Source: Sphingomonas sp. 8AM
GTDB taxonomy: Bacteria > Pseudomonadota > Alphaproteobacteria > Sphingomonadales > Sphingomonadaceae
DNA: 64,000 nt
Assembly (NCBI RefSeq): GCF_902506455.1
Contig: NZ_LR733844.1
Span: 1,731,660-1,795,659, forward strand
Direction of reading: 5' to 3'
The notes beneath the pieces were generated by a model. It ran no database searches. It was not told the DNA's origin and saw only the letters and a program-made list of their open reading frames with translations. The translations under genes were made by a program, and so were the position numbers. The stretch's first letter is position 1; the number at the start of each line of letters is the position of its first letter. Shown piece after piece: positions 11,690-20,152 of the stretch.

Positions 11690-12571
11690 TCAATTTCGGG
11701 GCGGCTGGCGGCGGTAGCTGAGCGCTTCGGCGACATGGATGCGCCCAATCGTCTCCGTCCCGGCCAGATCGGCGATCGTACGCGCGACCCGCAGGATGCG
11801 CGTATAACCGCGCGCCGACAGCTTCATCGCTACTGCCGCTTGCGCCAGCAACTCGCGGCCGCCAGCGTCCGGTGACGCGAAGCGGTCGAGCGCATCACCA
11901 TCCAGTTCCGCGTTCGTCCGTAGTCCGCTCTCCGCCAGCCGCTTTCTCTGGACCGCGCGTGCCGCAGCGACCCGCGCAGCGACCTCCGCCGAACCCTCGG
12001 CCGGCGGTGGCAGCGTCAGGTCGACCGCGCTGACCGCAGCGACGTCGACGTGCAGGTCGATCCGGTCGAGCAGCGGCCCGGAGACCTTCGCCTGATAGTC
12101 GGCAGCGCATTTCGGCGCCCGCGCGCACGCCAGCGCCGCATCGCCGAGATGCCCGCAGCGGCAGGGGTTCATCGCGGCGATGAGCTGGACGCGCGCGGGG
12201 TAGGTGACATGCGCGTTGGCGCGCGCGACGCTGACGGTGCCGCTCTCCAAGGGCTGGCGGAGCGAGTCGAGCACTGCGCGCTGGAATTCGGGCAGCTCGT
12301 CGAGGAACAGCACGCCGTGATGGGCGAGGCTGACCTCGCCGGGTTTGACCTTGAGCCCGCCGCCCGTCAGCGCCGCCATGCTCGCGGAATGGTGGGGCGC
12401 ACGGAACGGGCGCGTGCGGGTGAGCGTGCCGGCACGCAAGGTGCCCGCGACCGACTGGACCATCGACACTTCCAGCGCCTCGGCGGGGTCGAGCGGCGGC
12501 AGGATGCCGGGCAGACACGCCGCCATTAGCGACTTGCCCGCGCCCGGCGGCCCGACGAACAGCGCGTTATG
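11690..12571 (-). pseudogene. comM: comM, 3' part (ATPase half), cut off from its start by the element
   Basis: This fragment reads from the shared junction into VHNALFVGPPGAGKSLMAAC (Walker A) and on through the Mg-chelatase ATPase domain. It includes the Cys-rich MNPCRCGHL segment and the C-terminal MCM-like region ending RRQPPRN. In the minus-strand frame a TGA lies just inside the element at about 12616-12618, and the first usable ATG is 12526, which falls after the P-loop. Any protein made from it would therefore lack a working nucleotide site. Joined at TTATG to the 5' part (27433-28064) it forms 1509 nt, an intact 502-residue ComM. ComM is a hexameric branch-migration helicase used in natural transformation. 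Confidence 0.95.
12567..12571. other. attL core (TTATG)
   Basis: On the plus strand the chromosomal side reads AACAGCGCG-TTATG and the element side continues GACGTCGGACC. The chromosomal side encodes comM codons for His-Asn-Ala-Leu-Phe on the minus strand. Large serine integrases need only a short identical core with a non-palindromic dinucleotide, which fits a 5-bp identity. The integrase start codon is 32 bp further in. Confidence 0.88.
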
Positions 12572-12603
12572 GACGTCGGACCCCGCGTAAGGTACACACG
12601 ATC

Positions 12604-14193
12604 ATGACGACTTCCCAAGGTGCTGCCGGTGGTGCCCGCCGTAAGGCCTACTCATACCTCCGCTTTAGCACTCCCGAGCAGAGTAAGGGCGATAGCTACA
12701 GGCGGCAGACGACAATGGCGACGGCCTACGCCGCCAAGCACGGGCTAGATCTTGATGAGACCCTGACGTTTCATGACGTGGGCGTGTCGGGCTATCGCGG
12801 CAAGAACAAGGACGATGGACGCCTAGCCGACTTCCTAGAGGCCGTTCACGTCGGACGGGTAACGCCCGGTTCCGTGTTGCTCGTTGAGCAGCTCGATCGC
12901 CTCAGCCGCGAAGTGCCTCGCAAAGCCATCAAGGTCCTAGAGTCGATCGTGGACGCTGGTGTGGCAGTTGTAACCCTCGCAGATGGCCAGGAGTACACGG
13001 AAGCTCGTCTGGATAACGACCCCATGGCGCTCATCACGGTCGTTATTACGGCCCAGAGGGCTCACGAGGAAAGCGCAACGAAGGCTCGCCGGCTTGCTCA
13101 GGCGTGGGTGGGTAAGCGGGAGGCGATGCCTTCACGCCCGCTCACCAGCGTCGTTCCCGCTTGGCTACAGCTCAACCGCGAGCTGTCGCAGATCGAGGTC
13201 ATACCCGAGCGAGCGGAGCTAGTTCGCCGCATCTTCGATCTGACCCTCTCCGGTGTCGGTAAGCATGAAATTGCAAAGCGCTTCAACGAGGAGGGCATCG
13301 CCCCATGGGGACGCGGACGCATATGGTACCGAAGCTACGTCGCCAAAATTCTCGGGAATACCGCCGTTATTGGCACCGCGGTGCCCCACGTCATGGATCA
13401 CTCGACAGGCAAGCGAGTGCGGAAGCCTTTGAAGGCGGTGCTTGGGTATTACCCTCCCGTAATCCCGGACAGCGTCTTTTTCGAGGTGCAGGCCTTAGCT
13501 CACGGTCGCGCAGCACCCGCACCTGCCGCATCGGCGATCGTGAACGTCCTCTCCGGACTCGCGAAATGTCCCCGATGTGACGCAACGATGACACGCGTCC
13601 AGAAGGGTAAGAAGTCACACCCTGCCCTCGTCTGCACTCACGCCAAACAAGGTGCGGGCTGTGAGTACAAGTCGGTGAGGTACGAGACGATCGAAAGGAG
13701 GCTCATCCGTGTTTTGCCGGACCTCCTTAGAGACCGCGAGGGCCTCGATGCCGTCGAGTGGCATGAAAACGAAGTCTTCCATGCGGAAGAGACTGTACAC
13801 GCCCTCCGCGATAAGATCGAGAACCTCGTTGACGCTGTCGCTGAGCGTCGATCGTCTTCGTTGCTTCAGAAGCTGTCCAGCCTTGAGGAGGAGCTGGTCC
13901 GGGCTCAATCGGAGCTGGAGGTACTTCGCGAGCGCCGGGACCTCCACGCCGGGCCCGTCCTCTGCTCAAGGATCGAAAAGGCCGCGGCGGCCATCGAGCG
14001 GGGACGTGAAGGCGACCTGGACCGGCAAAGCGTTAATTTAGCCCTTCGAGGCCTCTTTAAGAAAGCGGTAATCAATTATCCGGCAGGGACCGTGGACTTC
14101 GAATGGTCCGCCGGGGGTGTCTGCAAGGTCCACTACGGGTGGACGGCGGGCCCTTACACCGGACCGATACCCGAGAACGAAGCGACGGCCTGA
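12604..14193 (+). CDS. Large serine integrase
   Basis: This 529-residue recombinase catalyses integration at the comM site. The resolvase domain (about 14-165) has the catalytic pattern YLRFSTPEQ with R20 and Ser22, followed by a GDSYRRQ segment and the EQLDRLSR helix. Next come the recombinase domain (about 185-300) and a zinc ribbon with CPRCDAT and, about 20 residues later, CTHAKQGAGC. A predicted coiled coil follows (about 370-450) in a stretch rich in Glu, Arg and Leu. This is the full architecture of phage integrases such as phiC31 or A118. It is oriented opposite to comM and starts 32 bp from the crossover core, a usual place for the gene. The start context has only a weak AAGG. Confidence 0.96.
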   Translation: MTTSQGAAGGARRKAYSYLRFSTPEQSKGDSYRRQTTMATAYAAKHGLDLDETLTFHDVGVSGYRGKNKDDGRLADFLEAVHVGRVTPGSVLLVEQLDRLSREVPRKAIKVLESIVDAGVAVVTLADGQEYTEARLDNDPMALITVVITAQRAHEESATKARRLAQAWVGKREAMPSRPLTSVVPAWLQLNRELSQIEVIPERAELVRRIFDLTLSGVGKHEIAKRFNEEGIAPWGRGRIWYRSYVAKILGNTAVIGTAVPHVMDHSTGKRVRKPLKAVLGYYPPVIPDSVFFEVQALAHGRAAPAPAASAIVNVLSGLAKCPRCDATMTRVQKGKKSHPALVCTHAKQGAGCEYKSVRYETIERRLIRVLPDLLRDREGLDAVEWHENEVFHAEETVHALRDKIENLVDAVAERRSSSLLQKLSSLEEELVRAQSELEVLRERRDLHAGPVLCSRIEKAAAAIERGREGDLDRQSVNLALRGLFKKAVINYPAGTVDFEWSAGGVCKVHYGWTAGPYTGPIPENEATA

Positions 14194-14251
14194 GGGCCAT
14201 TGCTGAAACCAGACAGGCCCGCGGGGGGCGTGTGAGAGTAAAGGCAGAGTG

Positions 14252-14431
14252 ATGACGAAGGCAGTGGCGATGGCTCCGATCAAGGTGAAGCTGGACGAGG
14301 GGACCGCGGAGTACATGGGTGACGGGATGTTTGTGGTCGACCAAACGGACGAGAGCGGTCGCGGGGCTTCTCGCTTTCAGCGGGTCACGCTAAGCCGCAG
14401 GGACTTGGAGGCGCTACTAGCCGCGGCTTGA
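14252..14431 (+). CDS. Small protein after the integrase, candidate directionality factor
   Basis: The 59-residue protein starts at ATG 14252 with AAGGCAG upstream; GTG 14249 and ATG 14270 are alternatives. It has an acidic, beta-like first half (KVKLDEGTAEYMGDGMFVVD) and a C-terminal helix LSRRDLEALLAAA. It follows the integrase by 58 nt on the same strand. Recombination directionality factors of large serine integrases are small, unrelated in sequence, and sometimes sit next to the integrase, as SprB does in SPbeta. The RDF idea rests only on size and position; a small DNA-binding or unknown protein is equally possible. Confidence 0.55.
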   Translation: MTKAVAMAPIKVKLDEGTAEYMGDGMFVVDQTDESGRGASRFQRVTLSRRDLEALLAAA

Positions 14432-14944
14432 TTGCTACTAGGGCTTGAGGCGCTTGCGGCCCTCGGTTCCTGAAGGAGCCGGGGGCTTCGTGCATCAGGT
14501 GACTCACGGAGGGCCGCTGAGGCACATCAATGACCTTAAGCCCCCTCACCTACTTCTAGGCGTCAAATCGCTCCAGCGGGGCCCTGAGCGACTCCCGAGG
14601 GCTCTACCAAGCGCCAACTTTCAGCCGGCCTCGGGAGCCGTGAAGCTCGGGGTCCAGCGCCCCTGGTCCTCCATCCGGTTCGCCGCTGTAGAGCTTCCAG
14701 CTCGCGCGACGGAGCCTCGCCGTACTCGCGCGGGTTGGCGAGCTTCTCCCTTGTCCGTTCTGGTGACACGGGGCGGAGCCGAGGTCCTCGAAAAAAAAGA
14801 CCCCCAGCGATCCCGAGGAGGGAAGCTGAGGGTCAAAATCGATAACGGATTGTGGGTGTATTTTGGGTAGCGAGCCAAGACGCCGTCAATGTCATTCTGG
14901 TCGGTCGGTTCACCTGCGAGGGTTAGAATTCTCGCTCCCGGTGA
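14432..14944. other. Gene-free gap between the integrase unit and the virion genes
   Basis: About 0.5 kb between two units that converge. It holds a GC hairpin at 14460-14485 (CCCTCGGTTCCT facing AGGAGCCGGGGG) that may end the integrase transcript and the stronger terminator at 14791-14834 for the opposite strand. Open frames here are GC-driven and cross these hairpins. I see no convincing protein. Confidence 0.5.
14791..14834 (-). terminator. Rho-independent terminator of the virion gene unit
   Basis: On the minus strand GACCCTCAGC pairs with GCTGGGGGTC (one wobble or mismatch) and is followed by eight T residues (14798-14791). It is about 110 nt after the stop of the large virion gene at 14945, so it closes the 19.1-14.9 kb transcript. 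Confidence 0.85.
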
Positions 14945-17314
14945 TTAGCGTGTGTAGGCGGGACCTTGGATGTCAGGTTCCTCAGGGGCCCCTTCAGCAT
15001 CCAGCGCGGCAGCGTAGGCCGCGGCGAGCTTCGTGGGGCGGACCCCAGCTCGGTTGAGCATCTCGGCGAACGCGGCGTCCGCCTGGGCGCGGCGCATGAT
15101 TGCCTCCATGCCCTGTTGGACGTTCTGGGCCCCCTCGGCCGTCATGATCTCGGCGATCCGGTCTTGGACGTCGCGCTTGAAGGCGAAGGCGCCCCGAGGG
15201 TTGCCCTGGAACAGGAGGGAACTGATCGCGCCCACGATTTGGCCGGCGGCTATCTTAGCGGCGACCTGGAGCCCGTGGCCCGAAAGCGCTTCGTCGAGTA
15301 CCTCGCGGGGCGCGGTCTTGGAGTTACCGAAGACCTCGTGAGCGGTCTTGAACGCTTGGTCCTCAGCTTCCAGCCGGTCGTCGAGGCCTCCGATCGCGCC
15401 GGGGCGCTGGGCCATGGCCTCAATCGCCTCCTGCTTGGCAACGTCGCCGCCCGCGGCGGACCTGCCGGCCCCTGAGAGGCCTAAAGCCTGCCGGATGCGC
15501 TGAGCGACGTTCGCCGTCGGCTTGAGGCCCGCTTGGGTGGCGTCGTCCGCCAGTGCCGTTCGGGCTCCGGTGGTCCACGCCTCGCGAGCGTTGGGGGCCC
15601 GCATGTCGCCCATCTGAGCCGCGATCTCGGGGCCGCTGAGCTTGGCTACGTCCTGTCCGTTGGTCAGTGCCTCACGGACGCCCATCTCGTCAGCGTACAT
15701 GCCTGTCACGTCGCGGTAGGCGCCGTTCTGGTCTGCAAGCTGGTTGCGGAGGTCCGAGGCGCGGGCGTTGATGTGGACCGAGTTGGTCGTGTTCCGGGGG
15801 CGGAACCCACTCGTGTCCATGGCCGCCTGACCGTTGTCCCGCATGGCCCGGATGACCTGGTCGAAGCCCTCGGTGGAGAGGAACTCGGCGGCCTCTGGGT
15901 CGAGCGTACCGTCGTTGCGCATGACGAAGCCTAGGGCCTCGGGGTTGCGCTGAGCGTTGCGGATGTTGCGGATCGCATGAGGGACGGCGTCCTGAAAGGC
16001 CGGCGTCTGCATGATGCCCCGCATCTGCGGAGTGAGGACCATCGGTTGCGCGTAGGCTTCCGCGTACATCGGGGCCGCTTCAGCGGACGCACGGCGATTG
16101 ATGTCGTCGACTGCCCGAATGGGGTCGACCGCCGGGCCCAGCTCGTCGGTGATGTGCCCGCGGATGCGGGTGCCCTGTCCGGCCTGGCGGGCCATGAGGA
16201 GCTGTCGGGCCCGGCTGGTGGACGGGCCATTGCCTTGGAGGGCCCAAGAGGTAATCCGCCGGCCGGGTTCGGTGACGTCGGCGGGGACCGCGGGGACGCC
16301 CATGGCAGTCCGGCGGGCGACCTCGGCGGTGATGTTGTCCGGGGTGGCGGGGAGGTTCCCCGAACCCATCCCGGTCGCGATCGTGCCCGATGGCAGCTCT
16401 TGAGCGAGGATGCGTTCCGCTTGAGCGCGGGCAGCGTCGCCCGGCTGGGCCTGCGGACGGCCACGGAAGCGGCGAGGGACGTTCTCAAGGAACCGGGCGG
16501 TGGCGTCGGCACCTGGGATCGTCCGGCGGGCCGCGCCTGCGGCATTGACGGCGCCTCGGAGTGCCAGAGTGCCTCCAGCTCCGATCACGCCGCCTACGCC
16601 AGCCCCTAGTGCCATGTTCTCCAGGTTGCCCCCGCCGGTCTCGTTGAGGACCCCGGAGAGTGCCCCGTAGCCGCCAGCCGTAAGGGCCGCGTTGGCCATG
16701 CCAGGGAGCAAGCCGGCCCCACGGACCACGCGGGCCTCGGGGAGCGTCAAGCCGGCCACCATACCGAGCCCGGAGGCGACGGTGCTGGCATCCGAATGGT
16801 CGACGCCGAAGCGTGCCTGGGCGTAATCCTGCTCGTCCTTGCCTTGCTGGAAGGCCGCGGCCGGGTCGAAGGTCTCGTCGCCGATCGCTGACTGGACGGC
16901 GTTGTTGATGACGCCATGGATGCCGCGATCGGTGCGGGCCACCCCCGGCAGGACGCCGTCTAGAGCCGTTCCTACCGCCGCGCCGATGTTCTGGGCCAGC
17001 GAGGCCTTGGGGGCCTTTGGGAGGTTCTCGTAGACGACCCGCTTGGAAACGCGGCTGCCCTTGTTGCGGGCGGCGAGGAAGGCGTCGATGTCGCCATCTC
17101 GGAGCGTGATGCCCTTCTCGGCCGCGAACGCCTTCAGCTCGGCCTTGCCGGTGCGTGGGTTGGCGGCGAGGGAGGCATAAGCCGCCTCGTCGTCCGGTGC
17201 CAGGCGCGAGGCCTTCTGGACCTGGGCGATAACGTCCTGTTCGGTCGCGCCCTCAGGGGCCTCGACCTCATAGGTCTCGCCGTTGGGTCCCATTACTTCG
17301 AAATGTTGCGCCAT
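14945..17314 (-). CDS. Large phage virion protein, probable DNA-ejection/internal protein
   Basis: The chosen start is ATG 17314 (MAQHFEVMGPNGETYEVEAP), giving 789 residues; the open frame continues upstream over the neighbouring gene and is not likely used. The first 30 residues match the small domain seen at the start of many phage tail or ejection proteins. A long Gly/Ala-rich hydrophobic part (about 190-280) with GLGMVAGLTL, GGYGALSGVL and GAGVGGVIGAGG could insert into membranes, as ejection proteins do. The C-terminal half is helical and hydrophilic. It lies 7 nt after the next virion gene. I recognise the type rather than a named family; a tail tape or transglycosylase-lacking internal protein is the alternative. 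Confidence 0.65.
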   Translation of the reverse strand: MAQHFEVMGPNGETYEVEAPEGATEQDVIAQVQKASRLAPDDEAAYASLAANPRTGKAELKAFAAEKGITLRDGDIDAFLAARNKGSRVSKRVVYENLPKAPKASLAQNIGAAVGTALDGVLPGVARTDRGIHGVINNAVQSAIGDETFDPAAAFQQGKDEQDYAQARFGVDHSDASTVASGLGMVAGLTLPEARVVRGAGLLPGMANAALTAGGYGALSGVLNETGGGNLENMALGAGVGGVIGAGGTLALRGAVNAAGAARRTIPGADATARFLENVPRRFRGRPQAQPGDAARAQAERILAQELPSGTIATGMGSGNLPATPDNITAEVARRTAMGVPAVPADVTEPGRRITSWALQGNGPSTSRARQLLMARQAGQGTRIRGHITDELGPAVDPIRAVDDINRRASAEAAPMYAEAYAQPMVLTPQMRGIMQTPAFQDAVPHAIRNIRNAQRNPEALGFVMRNDGTLDPEAAEFLSTEGFDQVIRAMRDNGQAAMDTSGFRPRNTTNSVHINARASDLRNQLADQNGAYRDVTGMYADEMGVREALTNGQDVAKLSGPEIAAQMGDMRAPNAREAWTTGARTALADDATQAGLKPTANVAQRIRQALGLSGAGRSAAGGDVAKQEAIEAMAQRPGAIGGLDDRLEAEDQAFKTAHEVFGNSKTAPREVLDEALSGHGLQVAAKIAAGQIVGAISSLLFQGNPRGAFAFKRDVQDRIAEIMTAEGAQNVQQGMEAIMRRAQADAAFAEMLNRAGVRPTKLAAAYAAALDAEGAPEEPDIQGPAYTR

Positions 17315-17321
17315 GCCGCTC

Positions 17322-18305
17322 TTACTTCTTCTTACCGGGCAGGAAGGACGCGCCGATGGCCGCCGCCCCCGCGAGCTGACCGAGGATCGACGATGACTCT
17401 CGTGTCTCAGTGGTGCCCTTCGAGGTGCCCGACGAGCCCCAGGCGTTATTGCCGATGATGCTGTAGTAGCGGGCGAGCAGGTCGGAGTTGCGAGTGTCCT
17501 CGCCCTTCCACTTCGCGAAGTCGGCGTCGAGCTGGCCCTGCCGGTCACCCTGGAGAGCCTCGTCGGCTCCGGTCATGGCGCCATATGCTCCGTAACCAGC
17601 CGCGGTGCCCGCGCCCAAGGCGCTGATCCCAGTGCCGGCGAGGCCCTGATAGGCCGATGCGGCGGAGCCAATGGCGTTGAGCTTGTTCGCCCGTTCGCCT
17701 GCCGCCAACGAGAGCCCGCGGTTGTACGCGTCGGAGCGGATGGTCGACGAGATGTCGGCGACGCGGTCCTCGGCGCCCCGGCGTGCAATGCCTTCGGCAA
17801 TGCCCGCGCGGGAGCTGTTGATGTTGCCCCCGCCGGAAGCGTCCCGGTTGAGGGTCGGGAGGGTGTCCTCGTTGAGCGTCCGGGTGACGTCGCGGGTGCT
17901 GGCGTCGATCAGTCCGGAGATGTTCGGATCGTCCGCATAGGCCCTTGCGGAGGCCGTCAGGGACGCCGTGGGGTCCTCGGCGGCGAGTGCCAGGTAGTTG
18001 TCGATCGTCGAGCCTGCCTTACCGGCGTAGCCCGCCAGATTGGACCCGATCGAGCTGAGCTGGTTCGCCGAGTTAAGCCCGGCGCCGCTTGCGTAGCCCT
18101 TGAGGTTTTCGAGGGTCGCCTTGGCGCTGTCCGACATGCCGGCGAACGTCGCGCCCTGAAAATAGGGCGTGCCCTGCTTGGACGTGAAGTCCTTCTGGGC
18201 GGCATCGAAGGCGCCCGAGAGGTAGGGCTGCTGGAACTTGGACGGCCCGGTGTCGCTCTCGCCCGACTGGGTAGTCTTGGAAGACCCGGAGAAGAGGTTA
18301 CCCAT
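17322..18305 (-). CDS. Phage virion-associated protein (internal/tail-type)
   Basis: The start is ATG 18305 (MGNLFSGSSKTTQ), giving 327 residues. Its first four codons overlap the stop of the small upstream ORF (ATGGGTAA). The N-terminus has the Ser-rich start followed by FQQPYLSGAFDAAQKDF and a helical Ala/Gly/Ser-rich body. This pattern is common in podovirus-type internal or tail-needle-associated proteins encoded just before large ejection proteins. The C-terminus, GAAAIGASFLPGKKK, is a short hydrophobic helix and basic end. Gene order with the 789-residue protein supports a shared role in DNA delivery. No enzyme motif is visible. Confidence 0.6.
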   Translation of the reverse strand: MGNLFSGSSKTTQSGESDTGPSKFQQPYLSGAFDAAQKDFTSKQGTPYFQGATFAGMSDSAKATLENLKGYASGAGLNSANQLSSIGSNLAGYAGKAGSTIDNYLALAAEDPTASLTASARAYADDPNISGLIDASTRDVTRTLNEDTLPTLNRDASGGGNINSSRAGIAEGIARRGAEDRVADISSTIRSDAYNRGLSLAAGERANKLNAIGSAASAYQGLAGTGISALGAGTAAGYGAYGAMTGADEALQGDRQGQLDADFAKWKGEDTRNSDLLARYYSIIGNNAWGSSGTSKGTTETRESSSILGQLAGAAAIGASFLPGKKK

Positions 18306-18459
18306 GAGGCAAGCCGCCTTTGTCGCTGCAAGGGCCCTGGGCGGTGGTTTGAGCTGGTGAGGGCGTAGAAGGATCGCTTTCGGCGTCGGCCGCGTCACGC
18401 GCCGGAAGGTTGAAAAAGAGTCGCATCTGCTGCGTGATTGGTGGTGTTGGTGGGTTCAT
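18298..18459 (-). CDS. Small hypothetical protein coupled to the virion genes
   Basis: A 53-residue ORF from ATG 18459 (MNPPTPPITQQMRLFFN) to TAA 18298. The stop overlaps the ATG of the next gene, an arrangement typical of translational coupling in phage operons. The product is Pro/Thr/Ser-rich and would be unstructured apart from a short hydrophobic stretch RLFFNL. No strong ribosome-binding site precedes it. The overlap is the main reason for calling it. Confidence 0.4.
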   Translation of the reverse strand: MNPPTPPITQQMRLFFNLPARDAADAESDPSTPSPAQTTAQGPCSDKGGLPHG

Positions 18460-18514
18460 GGCTTGGTGTTCACTAGAAGTCGGTGGATACCCATTCGGGC
18501 AGAAGATCGGCGGC

Positions 18515-19126
18515 CTAGCGGGCCATGAGCGCGTCAAGCTTCGCCGCCCGACTAGGGTCCTCGACAGACATTCGGTCCGCCGCGAGCCGGAGGTGCTCCA
18601 TCACTGAGACCCTTTTGGCGGCTTCCCCGATCGGATCATGCGGGCCGGCCACCGGATCGTCGTCGAACAAGGCCGCTTGCGAGAGGTCGATAGGGTGGCG
18701 CTTACCGCGCTGGGTGCGCGTCAGGTCGTGCCATGGCAGATAGTTGTCGTGATCTGCCCTTGGGCGGGTGGGATGAGTTCCATCGGCAAGGAGCGTGTAA
18801 CCGAGGTCGTCATGTCCCGCCTCGGCTGCGATCTCGTCGGTCACTCGTCGAAGAAACGCATCGAGCATCCTATCGTATGGATAGCCCAGACCCTTTGCTA
18901 CCGTCACCGCGCCGAGAGGCGATACGGCAGTGAGCCGGACGCGCCCCGCATCAGATGAGAACGGAATTATCTGGAGATGAGCGGGATCGAAGTGGGCCAG
19001 GTAGCGGCGGTCCACGGGCTTACGGGCCAGAGCGTAGAGGTCGGCGGCGGCCAGCCAGATGCCGGCCTCGTTGGTGACGATGCGGATAGGCTTACGTGTG
19101 TATGTAAGAGAACGTTCAGTGTTCAT
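18515..19126 (-). CDS. Bro-N domain protein, antirepressor-like
   Basis: Starting at ATG 19126 the product is 203 residues. Residues 10-95 fit the Bro-N/ANT fold: the KPIRIVTNEAGIWLAAADLY start matches the FxgxxIRvvxxdGepWFvAaDvc signature of phage antirepressors. A helical, Asp/Arg-rich C-terminus follows, with no KilA-C or other known effector domain. In phages such proteins bind DNA or the lysogeny repressor. Here the obvious target would be the XRE-ImmA protein at 21572 or the winged-helix protein at 26958, but that is inference. It leads the minus-strand unit that includes the virion genes. Confidence 0.65.
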   Translation of the reverse strand: MNTERSLTYTRKPIRIVTNEAGIWLAAADLYALARKPVDRRYLAHFDPAHLQIIPFSSDAGRVRLTAVSPLGAVTVAKGLGYPYDRMLDAFLRRVTDEIAAEAGHDDLGYTLLADGTHPTRPRADHDNYLPWHDLTRTQRGKRHPIDLSQAALFDDDPVAGPHDPIGEAAKRVSVMEHLRLAADRMSVEDPSRAAKLDALMAR

Positions 19127-19914
19127 GGTCTTGTCTGGGTTCGAGGGAATAGGCGGGCATGTGACGGAGAGCCGGCGTGGGAGCTTCAAGGTGAAAAAAG
19201 AGCTTTAGAAGCCACACTACTTGTCCAAATGGGGGGATTAATTGCGGCGTCAGCGTTCAAAGCACGATTTGCATACGGTCGGACCAATGGCGCGACCGAC
19301 TTAGCTCAGGCCGGGGAGTCCCATGGGTCCCTCGGTCCAGCAAAGGAACCGGGGTGTCAGAATAGGGCCGGGGTGGTGCCTATCAGGGCCGGCTAGTGCC
19401 ACATGGGACCCGGATGGGACCCGCAAAATAATCGGGTGGGGACCCGGAGGACCTGCGTGGCCCGGTGGCGGCCAAAAACCTGAGGAAGTCCGCGGGTTTA
19501 AGCAGGGTCAGACCGGCGGCAGCGGGCCGCAGCGAAAGTGCCGATTTCGAGCCGAGTTGCCGCGATTTCCAATGGGCTCCCGCCGGTCCGGGAAGGGGAC
19601 CCAAAATCGAAATCCCCCCATCAGCACGTCCCCCACCTCAGCCGAAACCCGCAGAAGTCCTAGGGTTTCCGGGGGATGCTAGAACCCCCGCGTGTCCTGA
19701 GGGCCTGGTGATCGGTGGGGGAGATTGGCCCTTCGAGGCACGTCGGCCGGCGATGGCTGGGGACATTCAGGCCGCAGTGGACGGTCGGGGGTGAGGTGTA
19801 CAGTGTAAACAGGACAGCGAGGGACTATCGACCCGCAGGCCCTCGCCGGCTCTCAGCGTCCATCACGTCCTCCCCCTGTCTCTCACTGACATGCCATGAG
19901 GGTGCCGGGCGACG
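19127..19914. other. Gene-free 0.8-kb stretch with GGGWCCC iteron-like repeats
   Basis: Open frames on both strands are short and have no protein-like character. The stretch holds several GGGACCC/GGGTCCC heptamers (19325, 19405, 19416, 19439, 19596). The pair at 19403-19422 is a tandem direct repeat of ATGGGACCCG with 11-bp spacing. Its right part (19506-19605) resembles another gene-free stretch at 23232-23352. An origin or packaging-type sequence would look like this; nothing proves it. The leader of the Bro-N gene lies at the left end. Confidence 0.5.
19506..19605. repeat. Diverged repeat, copy 1
   Basis: The ordered blocks are GGTCAGACC (19506), GCAGCGAAA (19529), CCAATGGGCTCCC (19569) and GGGGACCCAAA (19595). 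The first three have exactly the same spacing as in copy 2 (offset 3726 bp). By hand, about 47 of 76 ungapped positions agree. Confidence 0.55.
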
Positions 19915-20103
19915 CTAGGACCGAATGAACCGCGGATCGAACGGGGCGACCTTGCTGGCCTCGACGACAGCCGCGAGGAGCTGGTGGGCCAAGTCGATCG
20001 CCTCGTCAGTCTCAAGGGCCAAAGCGCACACGCCGGGCTCCTGTACGTCGATGAGGACTACGCCGTCGCTCTCACTCACATGGGCCTTCATAGCGGCCTC
20101 CAT
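19915..20103 (-). CDS. Small hypothetical protein
   Basis: A 62-residue protein from ATG 20103 (or 58 from ATG 20091). It has a beta-rich first half with ESDGVVLIDVQEP and an amphipathic helix EAIDLAHQLLAAVVEAS. The pattern is that of a folded, acidic cytoplasmic protein rather than a random frame. It diverges from the ORF at 20217, with two palindromes in the gap. I do not recognise a family. Confidence 0.55.
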   Translation of the reverse strand: MEAAMKAHVSESDGVVLIDVQEPGVCALALETDEAIDLAHQLLAAVVEASKVAPFDPRFIRS

Positions 20104-20152
20104 TTATCGTCGGCTATCCTCAACGGCCCCAGAGAGACGTACGATCCCTGTC

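Noticed and set aside
14563..14769. 68-codon minus-strand frame downstream of the virion terminator
   Set aside because: Its first half looks slightly protein-like, but it lies after a strong terminator, has a GTG start without a ribosome-binding site and a low-complexity end.
14911..14945. tRNA T-arm-like sequence (GCGAG, loop, CTCGC)
   Set aside because: The loop is not TTCRANY and no D-arm or anticodon arm can be drawn upstream, so it is not a tRNA gene.
19127..19914. CRISPR-like array in the gene-free stretch
   Set aside because: The GGGWCCC heptamers are short and irregularly spaced with no constant repeat of 24 bp or more, and no cas genes are present.
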